A model generated the notes under the pieces. The model was not told the DNA's origin and did not search any database. It worked only from the letters and a program-made list of their open reading frames with translations. From Pseudomonas sp. CFBP13508 (GTDB lineage: Bacteria > Pseudomonadota > Gammaproteobacteria > Pseudomonadales > Pseudomonadaceae), in contig NZ_QFZZ01000005.1 of assembly GCF_005233515.1 (NCBI RefSeq), positions 248,001 to 312,000 on the forward strand: a DNA stretch of 64,000 nt, read 5' to 3'. The translations under genes and the position numbers were made by a program. The first letter of the stretch is position 1. Each line of letters starts with the position of its first letter. Positions 16,259 to 25,664 of the stretch are shown here, piece after piece.

Positions 16259-17062
16259 GTGGACAAGGTTCTGAGTTTCAAACAAGGCCGCGTGCCGCTG
16301 CTGATCAGCATGCCCCATGCGGGCGTGCGTCTGACCCCGGCGGTCGAGGCCGGGCTGATCCCCGCGGCGAAAAGCCTGCCGGACACCGACTGGCATATCC
16401 CGCAGCTCTACGACTTTGCCGAGGAGCTGGGCGCCAGCACCTTGGCCGCCGAGTATTCGCGTTTCGTCATCGACCTCAACCGGCCGTCCGACGACAAGCC
16501 GTTGTATGCCGGGGCGACCACCGGGTTGTATCCGGCGACGTTGTTCGACGGCATTCCGTTGTTTCAGGAAGGTCTGGAACCGTCGAAAGAGGAGCGCGCG
16601 ACTTACCTGGAGCAGATCTGGACGCCGTATCACCGCACCTTGCAGCAAGAGCTGGCGCGACTGAAAGCCGAATTCGGCTACGCGCTGTTGTTCGATGCGC
16701 ACTCGATCCGCTCGATCATTCCGCACCTGTTCGACGGCAAACTGCCGGACTTCAACCTCGGCACCTTCAATGGCGCCAGTTGTGATGCGCAACTGGCCAG
16801 TCAACTGGAAGCCATCTGCGCGCAGCACGAGCAGTTCACCCATGTGCTCAACGGTCGCTTCAAGGGCGGACACATCACCCGCCAATACGGCGACCCGGCG
16901 CAGAACATCCACGCCGTGCAGCTGGAACTGTGCCAGTCCACCTACATGGAAGAGTTCGAACCGTTCCGCTACCGCGCCGACCTGGCCGAACCGACGCGGG
17001 TGGTGCTCAGGGAATTGCTGCAGGGCTATCTGGCCTGGGCAAAATCTCACTACAGCGCCTAA
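16259..17062 (+). CDS. hutG: N-formylglutamate deformylase HutG
   Basis: A 267-residue N-formylglutamate amidohydrolase yielding glutamate and formate, the last step of the five-step route. Characteristic blocks are LISMPHAGVRLTP near the N-terminus, DTDWHIPQLYDFAEELGA, FVIDLNRPSDD, LLFDAHSIRSIIP and the C-terminal GRFKGGHITRQYGDP. The GTG at 16259 is chosen because AGGAGGG lies eight bases upstream and the resulting MDKVLSFKQGRVPLL start fits homologues; the frame is open further upstream only as a shadow of hutI. It is the last gene of the hut cluster and is followed by a REP doublet. Confidence 0.97.
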   Translation: MDKVLSFKQGRVPLLISMPHAGVRLTPAVEAGLIPAAKSLPDTDWHIPQLYDFAEELGASTLAAEYSRFVIDLNRPSDDKPLYAGATTGLYPATLFDGIPLFQEGLEPSKEERATYLEQIWTPYHRTLQQELARLKAEFGYALLFDAHSIRSIIPHLFDGKLPDFNLGTFNGASCDAQLASQLEAICAQHEQFTHVLNGRFKGGHITRQYGDPAQNIHAVQLELCQSTYMEEFEPFRYRADLAEPTRVVLRELLQGYLAWAKSHYSA

Positions 17063-17064
17063 CC

Positions 17065-17158
17065 CCTGTGGGAGCGAGCTTGCTCGCGAAGGCGTCCGTT
17101 CAGCCGACAACCAGGCCGAATGACACACCGCGTTCGCGAGCAGGCTCGCTCCCACAGG
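17065..17158. repeat. REP doublet (REPIN), forward/reverse arrangement
   Basis: Inverted copies of the GGGAGCGAG(C/T)(C/T)TGCTCGCGA core about 45 bp apart, the left one with a single C-to-T change. It lies directly after hutG, at the end of the hut transcript. Confidence 0.9.
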
Positions 17159-17303
17159 ATCGCGTTCAGCCCGTGAGGGTGATGGCTGACAAACGGTGAC
17201 AGCGCACAGGCATGCTCATTGACGCAAATCGGGTTTATGATGCCCAACGGCAGAATAATACGAGTCCCCCCAGGGATGACCTCGACCCCTTACGGAGCGC
17301 GCA

Positions 17304-18275
17304 ATGCAGACTTTGTTTCCGCAGATCAAACCCCACGCCCGGCACGATCTGGCTGTCGATGACACCCATACGCTGTACGTCGATGAAAGCGGCTCGCCGG
17401 AGGGTTTACCGGTGGTGTTCATCCACGGTGGCCCCGGCGCCGGCTGCGACGCCCAGAGCCGACGCTATTTCGATCCGAATCTGTATCGCATCGTCACCTT
17501 CGACCAGCGCGGCTGCGGTCGCTCGACGCCGCACGCCAGCCTGGAAAACAACACCACCTGGGATCTGGTCGAAGACCTTGAGCGCATCCGCAAACACCTT
17601 GGCATTGAAAAATGGGTGCTGTTCGGCGGCTCGTGGGGTTCGACCCTGGCGCTGGCCTACGCGCAAACCCACCCGGAGCGGGTCCATGGTCTGATTCTGC
17701 GCGGGATCTTTCTCTGCCGTCCGCAGGAAATCGAATGGTTCTATCAGGCCGGCGCCAGCCGTCTGTTCCCCGATTACTGGCAGGACTACATCGCGCCGAT
17801 CCCGCTGGACGAGCGCGACGACCTGCTCAACGCTTTCCACAAACGCCTGATCGGCAACGATCAGATCGCCCAGATGCATGCGGCGAAGGCGTGGTCGACC
17901 TGGGAAGGGCGCACCGCGACCCTGCGCCCGAACCCGCTGGTGGTCGATCGTTTCTCCGAGCCGCAACGCGCGCTGTCGATTGCGCGGATCGAATGCCACT
18001 ACTTCACCAACAACGCCTTCCTTGAGCCGAACCAGTTGATCCGCGACATGGGCAAGATCGCTCATCTGCCCGGCGTGATCATTCACGGTCGCTACGACGT
18101 GATCTGCCCGCTCGACAACGCCTGGGAATTGCACCAGGCCTGGCCCAACAGCGAATTGCAGGTGATCCGCGACGCCGGCCACGCCGCGTCCGAGCCGGGC
18201 ATCACCGATGCGCTGGTGCGCGCCGCGAGCAAAATGGCCCAGCGCCTGCTCGACCTGCCGCTCGAAGAAGCATGA
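17304..18275 (+). CDS. pip: Proline iminopeptidase
   Basis: A 323-residue alpha/beta hydrolase of peptidase family S33 that removes N-terminal proline from peptides in the cytoplasm. The oxyanion region VFIHGGPGAGCD (near residue 40), the DQRGCGRSTPHA block and the nucleophile elbow GGSWGSTLAL (Ser near 113) are classic for Pip, and the acid and base residues lie in GRYDVICP and DAGHAASEPG at the C-terminus. The ATG at 17304 has CGGAG nine bases upstream. Its last four bases overlap dtd (ATGA), an arrangement conserved in pseudomonads. Confidence 0.97.
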   Translation: MQTLFPQIKPHARHDLAVDDTHTLYVDESGSPEGLPVVFIHGGPGAGCDAQSRRYFDPNLYRIVTFDQRGCGRSTPHASLENNTTWDLVEDLERIRKHLGIEKWVLFGGSWGSTLALAYAQTHPERVHGLILRGIFLCRPQEIEWFYQAGASRLFPDYWQDYIAPIPLDERDDLLNAFHKRLIGNDQIAQMHAAKAWSTWEGRTATLRPNPLVVDRFSEPQRALSIARIECHYFTNNAFLEPNQLIRDMGKIAHLPGVIIHGRYDVICPLDNAWELHQAWPNSELQVIRDAGHAASEPGITDALVRAASKMAQRLLDLPLEEA

Positions 18276-18709
18276 AGGCGCTGTTGCAACGCGTACGCGG
18301 TGCGCGGGTGGAGGTCGCCGGCGAAATAGTCGGCGCGGTCGATCAGGGTTTGCTGGTGCTGGTGGCGGTAGAACCCGACGACACGCGTACCAGCGCCGAC
18401 AAACTTCTGCATAAGCTGCTTAACTATCGGGTATTCAGTGACGCCGAGGGCAAGATGAATCTGTCCTTGGCGGATGTGGGTGGCGGGTTGCTGCTGGTCT
18501 CTCAGTTCACCCTCGCCGCCGACACCAAAAGCGGCCTGCGTCCGAGCTTTTCCACGGCCGCACCGCCGGCGCTGGGTGAAGAACTGTTCGACTATTTATT
18601 AAGCCAGGCGAAACAGATGCATGGCACTGTGGCATCAGGTAGATTCGGCGCCGATATGCAGGTGCACCTGGTCAACGATGGCCCGGTTACCTTTTTGTTA
18701 CAGACCTGA
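18272..18709 (+). CDS. dtd: D-aminoacyl-tRNA deacylase
   Basis: A 145-residue proofreading enzyme that frees tRNA from D-amino acids and mischarged glycine. The two cross-subunit signatures SQFTLAADTKSGLRPSF (near residue 78) and the C-terminal NDGPVTF with the Gly-cisPro motif are intact, and the N-terminal MKALLQRVRGARVEV is typical. Length equals that of E. coli Dtd (145). It is translationally coupled to pip through a four-base overlap. Confidence 0.98.
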   Translation: MKALLQRVRGARVEVAGEIVGAVDQGLLVLVAVEPDDTRTSADKLLHKLLNYRVFSDAEGKMNLSLADVGGGLLLVSQFTLAADTKSGLRPSFSTAAPPALGEELFDYLLSQAKQMHGTVASGRFGADMQVHLVNDGPVTFLLQT

Positions 18710-19029
18710 CAGTGCCTGAAACACCTTTTTCGGTAATTTCGACTGTTTTTAGGCTGTTTTCGCGATAAATACTTTGTTACCCCTGATGCGTTGTCATCCG
18801 GGCTACTAGATAATCGCGCGCTGCGGGGATCGACATTCGTTGATCCGTTTTGACTTAGGTAGAGACTTGTCTGGATCCGATTGGGGAATCATTTTGCCCC
18901 GGCGGAGTCGGAACAATGCTCGCCAACTTGGCAAGGGTGCCCTGAAAGGTCGGTTTTTCATTGCCGAAAACCCTAAAGGCACTTCATCTGGCCGTTGGTT
19001 TATTGATCTGTTTTCGGCGAGGGTTGCTC
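18710..19029. other. Non-coding leader upstream of opgGH
   Basis: A 320-bp gap, more AT-rich than its surroundings, that must carry the opgGH promoter and leader. I see no gene, no repeat of the window's families and no convincing sigma-70 pair; GATAAT near 18810 has no good -35 box at the right distance. A small open frame here is not supported. Confidence 0.5.
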
Positions 19030-20841
19030 GTGATTGTTAGTCCCTGTAATGCAGCAAAAATGTCTGCCAAACGCATGCGAAGTGCTCTGGTAGCGGGTTC
19101 GGCGCTCCTGTGCCTGCTCAGCGCCGGTCAGCTTTGGGCGTTCAATCTTGACGACGTATCGGCCAAGGCCAAAGAGCTGGCCGGGCAGAAGTTCGAAGCC
19201 CCGCGCAGCAACCTGCCGAACGAATTCCGCGAAATGAAGTTCGCGGACTACCAGAAGATCCGCTTCCTCACCGAAAAGGCTGAGTGGGCCGATCAGAAGA
19301 CGCCGTTCAAGCTCTCCTTCTATCACCAGGGTATGCATTTCGATACGCCGGTGAAAATCAACGAAATCACCGCAAACACCGTCTCGGAAATCAAATATGA
19401 TCCGAGCCGCTTCGATTTCGGCGATCTGAAATTCGATCCGAAAGCCACCGAGCAATTGGGCTACGCCGGCTTCCGTGTGCTGTACCCGATCAACAAGGCC
19501 GACAAGCAAGACGAGATCATGACCATGCTCGGCGCGAGTTACTTCCGCGTCGTTGGCAAGGGCCACACCTACGGTCTGTCGGCCCGTGGTCTGGCGATCG
19601 ATACCGCGCTGCCGTCGGGTGAAGAATTCCCGCGTTTCCGCGAGTTCTGGATTCAGCAGCCCAAGCCAGGCGACAAGCACCTGGTGATCTTTGCCCTGCT
19701 CGATTCGCCGCGCGCCACCGGTGCCTACCGTTTGATCCTGCGTCCTGGCAGCGACACCATCGTCGACGTCAAGGCGCAGATGTTCCTGCGTGACAAGGTC
19801 GGCAAACTGGGTATCGCGCCGCTGACCAGCATGTTCCTGTTCGGCGCCAACCAGCCGTCGAAAGTGCTCAACTACCGTCGTGAACTGCACGACTCCAGCG
19901 GTCTGTCGATCCATGCCGGCAACGGCGAGTGGATCTGGCGCCCACTAAATAACCCGAAACACCTGGCCGTGAGCAACTTCAGCGTCGAGAACCCACGTGG
20001 TTTCGGTCTGCTGCAGCGTGGCCGTGACTTCAGCCACTACGAAGACCTCGACGACCGCTACGACAAGCGCCCAAGCGCCTGGATCGAGCCGAAGGGCGAG
20101 TGGGGCAAGGGTACTGTCGATCTGGTAGAGATTCCGACCGCTGACGAAACCAACGACAACATCGTTGCGTTCTGGAGCCCGGAAAAAATGCCGGAGCCAG
20201 GCCAGCCGCTGGACTTCGCCTACCGCATGCACTGGACCATGGACGAAGCAGCACTCCACGCGCCGGACAGTGCCTGGGTGGCACAGACCCTGCGTTCGAC
20301 CGGTGACGTCAAGCAATCGAACCTGATCCGTCAGCCCGATGGCAGCGTGGCCTATCTGGTCGACTTCGAAGGCCCGTCGCTGGCGGCCCTGACGCCGGAT
20401 GCCGACGTGCGCAGTCAGGTCAGCGTCGGTGACAACGCCGAACTGGTCGAGAACAGCGTGCGCTACAACCCGGAAACCAAGGGCTGGCGCTTGACCCTGC
20501 GGATGAAGATCAAGGACCCGAGCAAAGCGACCGAGATGCGCGCCGCCCTGGTTCAGCCGGTAGTCACCGCAGATCTGGGCAAATCGGTGCCGGCGTCCAA
20601 TTCGTCGGTCGCCAAGGCTGACAAGGTTGCCGCCAAGCAACAGGAAAAACTCGACAAGGAAGCCAAGGCCGCCGAAGCCAAACAGGCTGAAGCCAAGCCT
20701 GCAGCCGACGCCAAGGACAAGGCCAACAAAGACGCCAAGCAGCCAGTCGCTGCCGACGCGGCCCCAGCCACACCGGAATCGGCGCCGACTGAAGAAGTCC
20801 TGACCGAGACCTGGAGCTATCAGTTGCCTGCCGATGAGTAA
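19030..20841 (+). CDS. opgG: Glucan biosynthesis protein OpgG (MdoG)
   Basis: A 603-residue periplasmic protein needed to branch and release osmoregulated periplasmic glucans made by OpgH. The GTG at 19030 gives MIVSPCNAAK as in relatives, with GAGG upstream; a hydrophobic signal segment (ALVAGSALLCLLSAGQLWAF) follows at about residues 20-38. The OpgG/OpgD fold covers about residues 40-520 (NEFREMKFADYQKIRF, SFYHQGMHFDTPV, GKGHTYGLSARGLAI). The last ~75 residues form an Ala/Lys/Glu-rich low-complexity tail that E. coli OpgG (511 residues) lacks. The gene overlaps opgH by eight bases. Confidence 0.96.
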   Translation: MIVSPCNAAKMSAKRMRSALVAGSALLCLLSAGQLWAFNLDDVSAKAKELAGQKFEAPRSNLPNEFREMKFADYQKIRFLTEKAEWADQKTPFKLSFYHQGMHFDTPVKINEITANTVSEIKYDPSRFDFGDLKFDPKATEQLGYAGFRVLYPINKADKQDEIMTMLGASYFRVVGKGHTYGLSARGLAIDTALPSGEEFPRFREFWIQQPKPGDKHLVIFALLDSPRATGAYRLILRPGSDTIVDVKAQMFLRDKVGKLGIAPLTSMFLFGANQPSKVLNYRRELHDSSGLSIHAGNGEWIWRPLNNPKHLAVSNFSVENPRGFGLLQRGRDFSHYEDLDDRYDKRPSAWIEPKGEWGKGTVDLVEIPTADETNDNIVAFWSPEKMPEPGQPLDFAYRMHWTMDEAALHAPDSAWVAQTLRSTGDVKQSNLIRQPDGSVAYLVDFEGPSLAALTPDADVRSQVSVGDNAELVENSVRYNPETKGWRLTLRMKIKDPSKATEMRAALVQPVVTADLGKSVPASNSSVAKADKVAAKQQEKLDKEAKAAEAKQAEAKPAADAKDKANKDAKQPVAADAAPATPESAPTEEVLTETWSYQLPADE

Positions 20842-23404
20842 TTCACCAGTACAGCCAGAGACTCTGTCCGAGTATCTGGCGCATCTGCCGATGACCGACG
20901 AGCAACGCGCGGAACTCGCGGGTTGCCAGTCGTTCAGCGAGCTGCATGAACGCCTGTCGTCCTCGACATTCGACGCTCCTGCCGAAGCCGCCCAGGCTTC
21001 GGTGGGCAAGCGTCTGACCCTGAGCACTGCCGAAGAACTCGCTGAAGCGGAAATGCTGGTGCTCGACGCCAGTGGTCGGGTCAGCCTCAAGGCGACCCCG
21101 CCGATCCGCCGCACCAAGGTCGTGCCGGAGCCATGGCGCACCAATATTCTGGTGCGTGGCTGGCGCCGTCTGACCGGTCGCACCAACCCGCCGCAGCCGC
21201 CGAAGGACGCCAATGTCCTGCCGGCCGCGCGCTGGCGCACCGTCGGTTCGATCCGCCGCTACATTCTGTTGCTGCTGATGCTCGGTCAGACCATCGTTGC
21301 CGGCTGGTACATGAAAGGCATCATGCCGTACCAGGGCTGGTCGTTCGTCGATCTGGAAGAAGTCCTGCATCAGCCGCTGCTGCAAACCGCCACGCAAGTG
21401 CTGCCGTACGCGCTGCAAACCAGCATCCTGATTCTGTTCGGGATTCTGTTCTGCTGGGTCTCGGCCGGCTTCTGGACCGCGCTGATGGGCTTCCTCGAGC
21501 TGCTCACCGGCCACGATAAATACCGTATCTCCGGGAAAAGCGCCGGTAACGAGCCGATTCCGAAAGATGCGCGTACTGCGCTGGTGATGCCGATCTGCAA
21601 CGAAGACGTACCGCGTGTATTCGCCGGTCTGCGTGCGACGTTCGAATCGGTAGCGGCCACCGGTGATCTGGATCGCTTCGACTTTTTTGTCCTCAGCGAC
21701 AGTAACGACACCGATATCTGCGTCGCCGAGCAACAGGCCTGGCTGGATGTCTGCCGCGAGGCCAAGGGCTTCGGCAAGATCTTCTATCGCCGTCGCCGCC
21801 GTCGCGTGAAGCGCAAGAGCGGCAACCTCGACGACTTCTGCCGTCGTTGGGGTGGTGACTACAAGTACATGGTCGTGCTCGACGCCGACTCGGTGATGAG
21901 CGGCGAGTGCCTGACCAGTCTGGTACGTCTGATGGAAGCCACGCCGGACGCCGGGATCATCCAGACCGCGCCGCGTGCCTCGGGCATGGACACCCTGTAT
22001 GCGCGCATGCAGCAGTTTGCGACCCGCGTGTATGGCCCGCTGTTCACTGCCGGTCTGCACTTCTGGCAGTTGGGTGAATCCCACTACTGGGGTCACAACG
22101 CGATCATTCGCATGAAGCCGTTCATCGACCACTGCGCCCTCGCGCCGTTGCCGGGCAAGGGCGCGTTTTCCGGTGCGATCCTTTCCCACGACTTCGTCGA
22201 AGCTGCGCTGATGCGCCGTGCCGGTTGGGGCGTGTGGATTGCCTACGATTTGCCGGGCAGTTACGAAGAGCTGCCACCAAACCTGCTCGACGAACTCAAG
22301 CGTGACCGTCGCTGGTGCCACGGCAACCTGATGAACTTCCGCCTGTTCCTGGTCAAAGGCATGCACCCGGTGCACCGCGCGGTGTTCCTCACTGGCGTGA
22401 TGTCCTACCTATCGGCGCCGTTGTGGTTCTTCTTCCTGGTGTTGTCGACCGCGCTGCTGGCGGTGAACACGCTGATGGAGCCGCAGTACTTCCTCGAACC
22501 GCGCCAGCTCTATCCGCTGTGGCCACAATGGCACCCGGACAAGGCCATCGCGCTGTTCTCGACGACCATCGTGCTGCTGTTCCTGCCGAAGCTGTTGAGC
22601 ATCATCCTGATCTGGGCCAAGGGCGCGAAAGAGTTCGGCGGCAAGTTCAAGGTGACCCTGTCGATGCTGCTGGAGATGCTGTTCTCCATGCTGCTGGCGC
22701 CGGTGCGGATGATTTTCCACACCCGCTTCGTCCTCGCCGCGTTCCTCGGCTGGGCCGCGACCTGGAACTCGCCGCAGCGTGACGACGACTCGACGCCGTG
22801 GAGCGAAGCGGTCAAGCGCCACGGTCCGCAGACGTTGCTGGGCTTCTTGTGGGCGCTGCTGGTGATCTGGCTGAACCCGAGCTTCCTCTGGTGGCTGGTG
22901 CCGATCGTCGGTTCGCTGATGCTGTCGATACCGGTATCGGTGATCTCCAGCCGTGTCGGCCTTGGTCTGAAGACCCGTGACGAGAGCCTGTTCCTCATCC
23001 CCGAGGAATACAATCCGCCACAGGCCTTGCTGGCAACCGATCAGTACACCCACGAGAACCGTTATCACGCCCTCAACGACGGCTTCGTCCGCGCCGTGGT
23101 CGATCCACAGCAGAACGCCCTGGCGTGCTCGCTGGCGACCTCGCGTCACGGCCAGGCCGAGCCGATCGAGTGGCTGCGTCAGGAACGTGTGCGTCACGCC
23201 ATCAAGGTCGGCCCGGCCGGGCTGAACAACCATGATCGCCTGCAACTGCTCAGCGACCCTGTAGCACTGGCACGTCTGCATGAGCAGGTCTGGGCCGAAG
23301 GTCACGCCGAGTGGCTGGACGCCTGGCGCGCCTCGGTGAAAGCCGATCCGCATGCGCCGTTGCTGCCGCTGCGACCGGTGAGCTTGCAGGCTCAGCCGGC
23401 TTGA
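20834..23404 (+). CDS. opgH: Glucan glucosyltransferase OpgH (MdoH)
   Basis: An 856-residue inner-membrane glycosyltransferase (GT2) that uses UDP-glucose to polymerise the beta-1,2 glucan backbone of periplasmic glucans and moves it outward. The catalytic core reads in order VLSDSNDTDI, VVLDADSVMSGE, HDFVEAALMRRAGW and DRRWCHGNL, the D,D,D,(K/R)xxRW pattern. About eight membrane segments lie on either side, including IRRYILLLLMLGQTIVAGWYM near residue 140 and several after residue 510. It overlaps opgG by eight bases and ends just before a strong terminator, so opgGH is a two-gene operon. Confidence 0.98.
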   Translation: MSNSPVQPETLSEYLAHLPMTDEQRAELAGCQSFSELHERLSSSTFDAPAEAAQASVGKRLTLSTAEELAEAEMLVLDASGRVSLKATPPIRRTKVVPEPWRTNILVRGWRRLTGRTNPPQPPKDANVLPAARWRTVGSIRRYILLLLMLGQTIVAGWYMKGIMPYQGWSFVDLEEVLHQPLLQTATQVLPYALQTSILILFGILFCWVSAGFWTALMGFLELLTGHDKYRISGKSAGNEPIPKDARTALVMPICNEDVPRVFAGLRATFESVAATGDLDRFDFFVLSDSNDTDICVAEQQAWLDVCREAKGFGKIFYRRRRRRVKRKSGNLDDFCRRWGGDYKYMVVLDADSVMSGECLTSLVRLMEATPDAGIIQTAPRASGMDTLYARMQQFATRVYGPLFTAGLHFWQLGESHYWGHNAIIRMKPFIDHCALAPLPGKGAFSGAILSHDFVEAALMRRAGWGVWIAYDLPGSYEELPPNLLDELKRDRRWCHGNLMNFRLFLVKGMHPVHRAVFLTGVMSYLSAPLWFFFLVLSTALLAVNTLMEPQYFLEPRQLYPLWPQWHPDKAIALFSTTIVLLFLPKLLSIILIWAKGAKEFGGKFKVTLSMLLEMLFSMLLAPVRMIFHTRFVLAAFLGWAATWNSPQRDDDSTPWSEAVKRHGPQTLLGFLWALLVIWLNPSFLWWLVPIVGSLMLSIPVSVISSRVGLGLKTRDESLFLIPEEYNPPQALLATDQYTHENRYHALNDGFVRAVVDPQQNALACSLATSRHGQAEPIEWLRQERVRHAIKVGPAGLNNHDRLQLLSDPVALARLHEQVWAEGHAEWLDAWRASVKADPHAPLLPLRPVSLQAQPA

Positions 23405-23405
23405 T

Positions 23406-23437
23406 AAAAAAACCCCGCTGATCAGCGGGGTTTTTTT
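23406..23437 (+). terminator. Rho-independent terminator of opgGH
   Basis: A perfect palindrome AACCCCGCTGATCAGCGGGG flanked by A and T runs lies two bases after the opgH stop. The flanking A7 and T7 would allow action in both directions. Confidence 0.93.
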
Positions 23438-23548
23438 ATGTCCGCTGTTGAGCTGCGAACAAATACCGATCAAACCTAAAACCAGTGCATAGCATCCGTC
23501 GCCAAATTGGCGCGCCCGTTACCTACGACGCGCAAACCGCGCCGCTGC

Positions 23549-23614
23549 CTTCGCGAGCAGGCTCGCTCCCACAGGGAAACGCATTCCAAGGTGGGAGCGA
23601 GCCTGCTCGCGAAT
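23549..23614. repeat. REP doublet, reverse/forward arrangement
   Basis: Two GGGAGCGAGCCTGCTCGCGA cores facing outwards with a short spacer, in the convergent gap between opgH and the chemoreceptor gene. Confidence 0.88.
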
Positions 23615-23656
23615 GGCATCACCTCGGTTCCAGGCGAACCGAGGTTGTGCATCAAC

Positions 23657-25573
23657 TCAGACTTTGAAGCGGCCCACCAGCATCTGCAGATGCGTGCCCA
23701 GTCGCGCCAGTTCAACACTCGACGCTGCGGTCTCTTCACTCGCCGCCGAGGTCTGATCGGACACATCGCGCACATTCAACACGCTGCGGTTGATCTCTTC
23801 GGCCACGGCGCTCTGCTGCTCGGCGGCTGCGGCGATCTGCTGGTTCATCGCCTGGATCGCCGACACGGTGCGGGTAATGCTTTCCAGCGAACCTCCCGCA
23901 CGCCGGGTCAGTTCGACGCTGCTGTCGGTCAGGCTGCGGCTGTTGTCCATGATCGTCGCCACTTGCTGGGTGCCGTTTTGCAGGCCGACGATCAGCTCTT
24001 CGATCTCTTCGGTGGACTTCTGCGTGCGTTGGGCGAGGCTGCGCACTTCATCGGCAACCACGGCGAAACCACGTCCGGCTTCCCCGGCACGCGCGGCTTC
24101 GATGGCCGCGTTGAGGGCCAGCAGGTTGGTTTGCTGGGCGACCGACTTGATGACGTCGAGGACGCTGCCGATCTTGTCGCTTTCGCGCTTGAGCTCGCCC
24201 ATGGCTTCTGTGGAATGGCCGACCTCAAGCGCCAGACGCTCGATCTGCGCGATCGCTTCGCCGACGACCTTGTCGCCTTCACGGGCCTGTTGGTCAGCGG
24301 CGACAGCGGCTTCAGAGGCCTCTTCAGCGTTGCGCGCGACTTCCTGCACGGTGGCGGCCATTTCGTTCATGGCGGTGGCGACCTGATCGGTCTCGACCTT
24401 CTGATTGTTGACCCCGGCGCTGGTCTGCTCGGTCACCGCCGAAAGCTCCTCAGCGGCGCTGGCGATCTGCGTGACGCCGTCGCTGATGCCGCCGATCAAC
24501 TCGCGCAGGCCTTGGGTCATGCTCTGCATCGAGCGCTGCAATTGACCGAGTTCGTCGCGACGCAGGGACACCAGGTTGTGAGTCAGGTCACCGGCCGCCA
24601 CGCGCTCGGCGACTTTCAGGGTCTGGGTCAGCGGAATGATGATTTGTCGGGTGATCGCCCAGGCGGCAATCAGACCGAAGGCCAGCGCCAGCGCAGTGGC
24701 GACCAGCAGCATGTTCTTGGCGTGGGCGGCGTCGGTGTCGCGCACCACGGTTTGCGATTCGGTGAGCTTCTTGCTGGCCGACATGAGGATGTCGCCCTGA
24801 GCCGACATGTTCGCCAGTGCGGCGGTGTTCTTGACCTGCGAATCACGGAATTGGGCGACGGCGGCGCGGTAGGCCTTGAGCGAGTCGGTGGCTTGCTGCA
24901 GGTTGGCGATGTGCTGCTCTGGCACGCGGGTCGGCAGGCTTTCGAGGTTTTTCAGGGCGTTGTCGATGGCAGTCAGCGCCGGTTGCTCCGCGTCGGCCTT
25001 GCCGCTGTAGGTGTAGCCGCGCACTTGATAGCGCGCTTGCTGGAGCAATTTGGTCATTTCGATCACTGCGTTGTATTGCGCGACGCTGTCGCCTTGCAGC
25101 AGCGCACTTTCAACTTCGCCAACCTTGGCTACCGCGTTGTCAGCGTTGGCGCCAAGCTTGCTGCGCGCGTCTTCACGCTGCACCGTGGCCTGGGTCATTT
25201 CGCCAAAGGCGCGTTTGTATTCGGCAACCGCAGCAAGTTGTTGATCGACCATCGCCACATCTGACGGCTGCTCGATCATGCCGCGTGCCGATTGCAGACC
25301 GCTTTCGAGTTTGCTGAGCAATTCATTGACCGCGCCCGGACCCTGTTCGCCACGACGCATGTCGTAGTCCATGCGCGCCAGGCGCAGGTCTTTGGTCAGC
25401 TCGTTGAGGCTGGAAATGAAGCCGAGCTTGTCGCCACGGCTGATGATGCCGCTCATGCCGGTCCAGCCAGTGAAAGTGATCAACAGCGTCAGCAACAGCA
25501 CCAGGCCGAAACCGATGCCCAGCTTGCGTTTGACGCTGACGTTTCCAAGACTCTCGGCTAACCAACGGTACAT
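23657..25573 (-). CDS. Methyl-accepting chemotaxis protein with HBM sensor, McpK-like
   Basis: A 638-residue chemoreceptor. The first membrane segment lies at about residues 18-38. A long helical periplasmic domain (about 40-285) follows with the pattern of the helical bimodular (HBM) domain of McpS-type receptors (RLARMDYD, ARYQVRGYTYSG, LKAYRAAVAQFRD). A second membrane segment near 290-310, a HAMP domain and a signalling domain with the conserved hairpin tip LLALNAAIEAARAGE complete it. HBM receptors bind TCA intermediates or related acids. In P. aeruginosa the gene in this same place beside rsmE and tat is McpK, an alpha-ketoglutarate receptor; that specificity is an inference here. GGGAG precedes the ATG. 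It has no C-terminal pentapeptide of the CheR-binding type. Confidence 0.93.
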   Translation of the reverse strand: MYRWLAESLGNVSVKRKLGIGFGLVLLLTLLITFTGWTGMSGIISRGDKLGFISSLNELTKDLRLARMDYDMRRGEQGPGAVNELLSKLESGLQSARGMIEQPSDVAMVDQQLAAVAEYKRAFGEMTQATVQREDARSKLGANADNAVAKVGEVESALLQGDSVAQYNAVIEMTKLLQQARYQVRGYTYSGKADAEQPALTAIDNALKNLESLPTRVPEQHIANLQQATDSLKAYRAAVAQFRDSQVKNTAALANMSAQGDILMSASKKLTESQTVVRDTDAAHAKNMLLVATALALAFGLIAAWAITRQIIIPLTQTLKVAERVAAGDLTHNLVSLRRDELGQLQRSMQSMTQGLRELIGGISDGVTQIASAAEELSAVTEQTSAGVNNQKVETDQVATAMNEMAATVQEVARNAEEASEAAVAADQQAREGDKVVGEAIAQIERLALEVGHSTEAMGELKRESDKIGSVLDVIKSVAQQTNLLALNAAIEAARAGEAGRGFAVVADEVRSLAQRTQKSTEEIEELIVGLQNGTQQVATIMDNSRSLTDSSVELTRRAGGSLESITRTVSAIQAMNQQIAAAAEQQSAVAEEINRSVLNVRDVSDQTSAASEETAASSVELARLGTHLQMLVGRFKV

Positions 25574-25664
25574 GCGACCACTCCCTTCGGACCACTAAAT
25601 TGGACTTATAGGGGTTGTATCGGCTGGGTGATGGCAATCTGTAACGCCACTTGTCTGCGCCCCA

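Noticed and set aside
18780..18815. GATAAT near 18810 as -10 box of opgGH
   Set aside because: No acceptable -35 hexamer lies 16-18 bases upstream; the nearby TTGTCA is only 12 bases away.
18840..19040. A small open frame upstream of opgG as a possible leader peptide
   Set aside because: No ribosome site, no usual start codon and no conserved pattern; it simply overlaps the opgG start in another frame.
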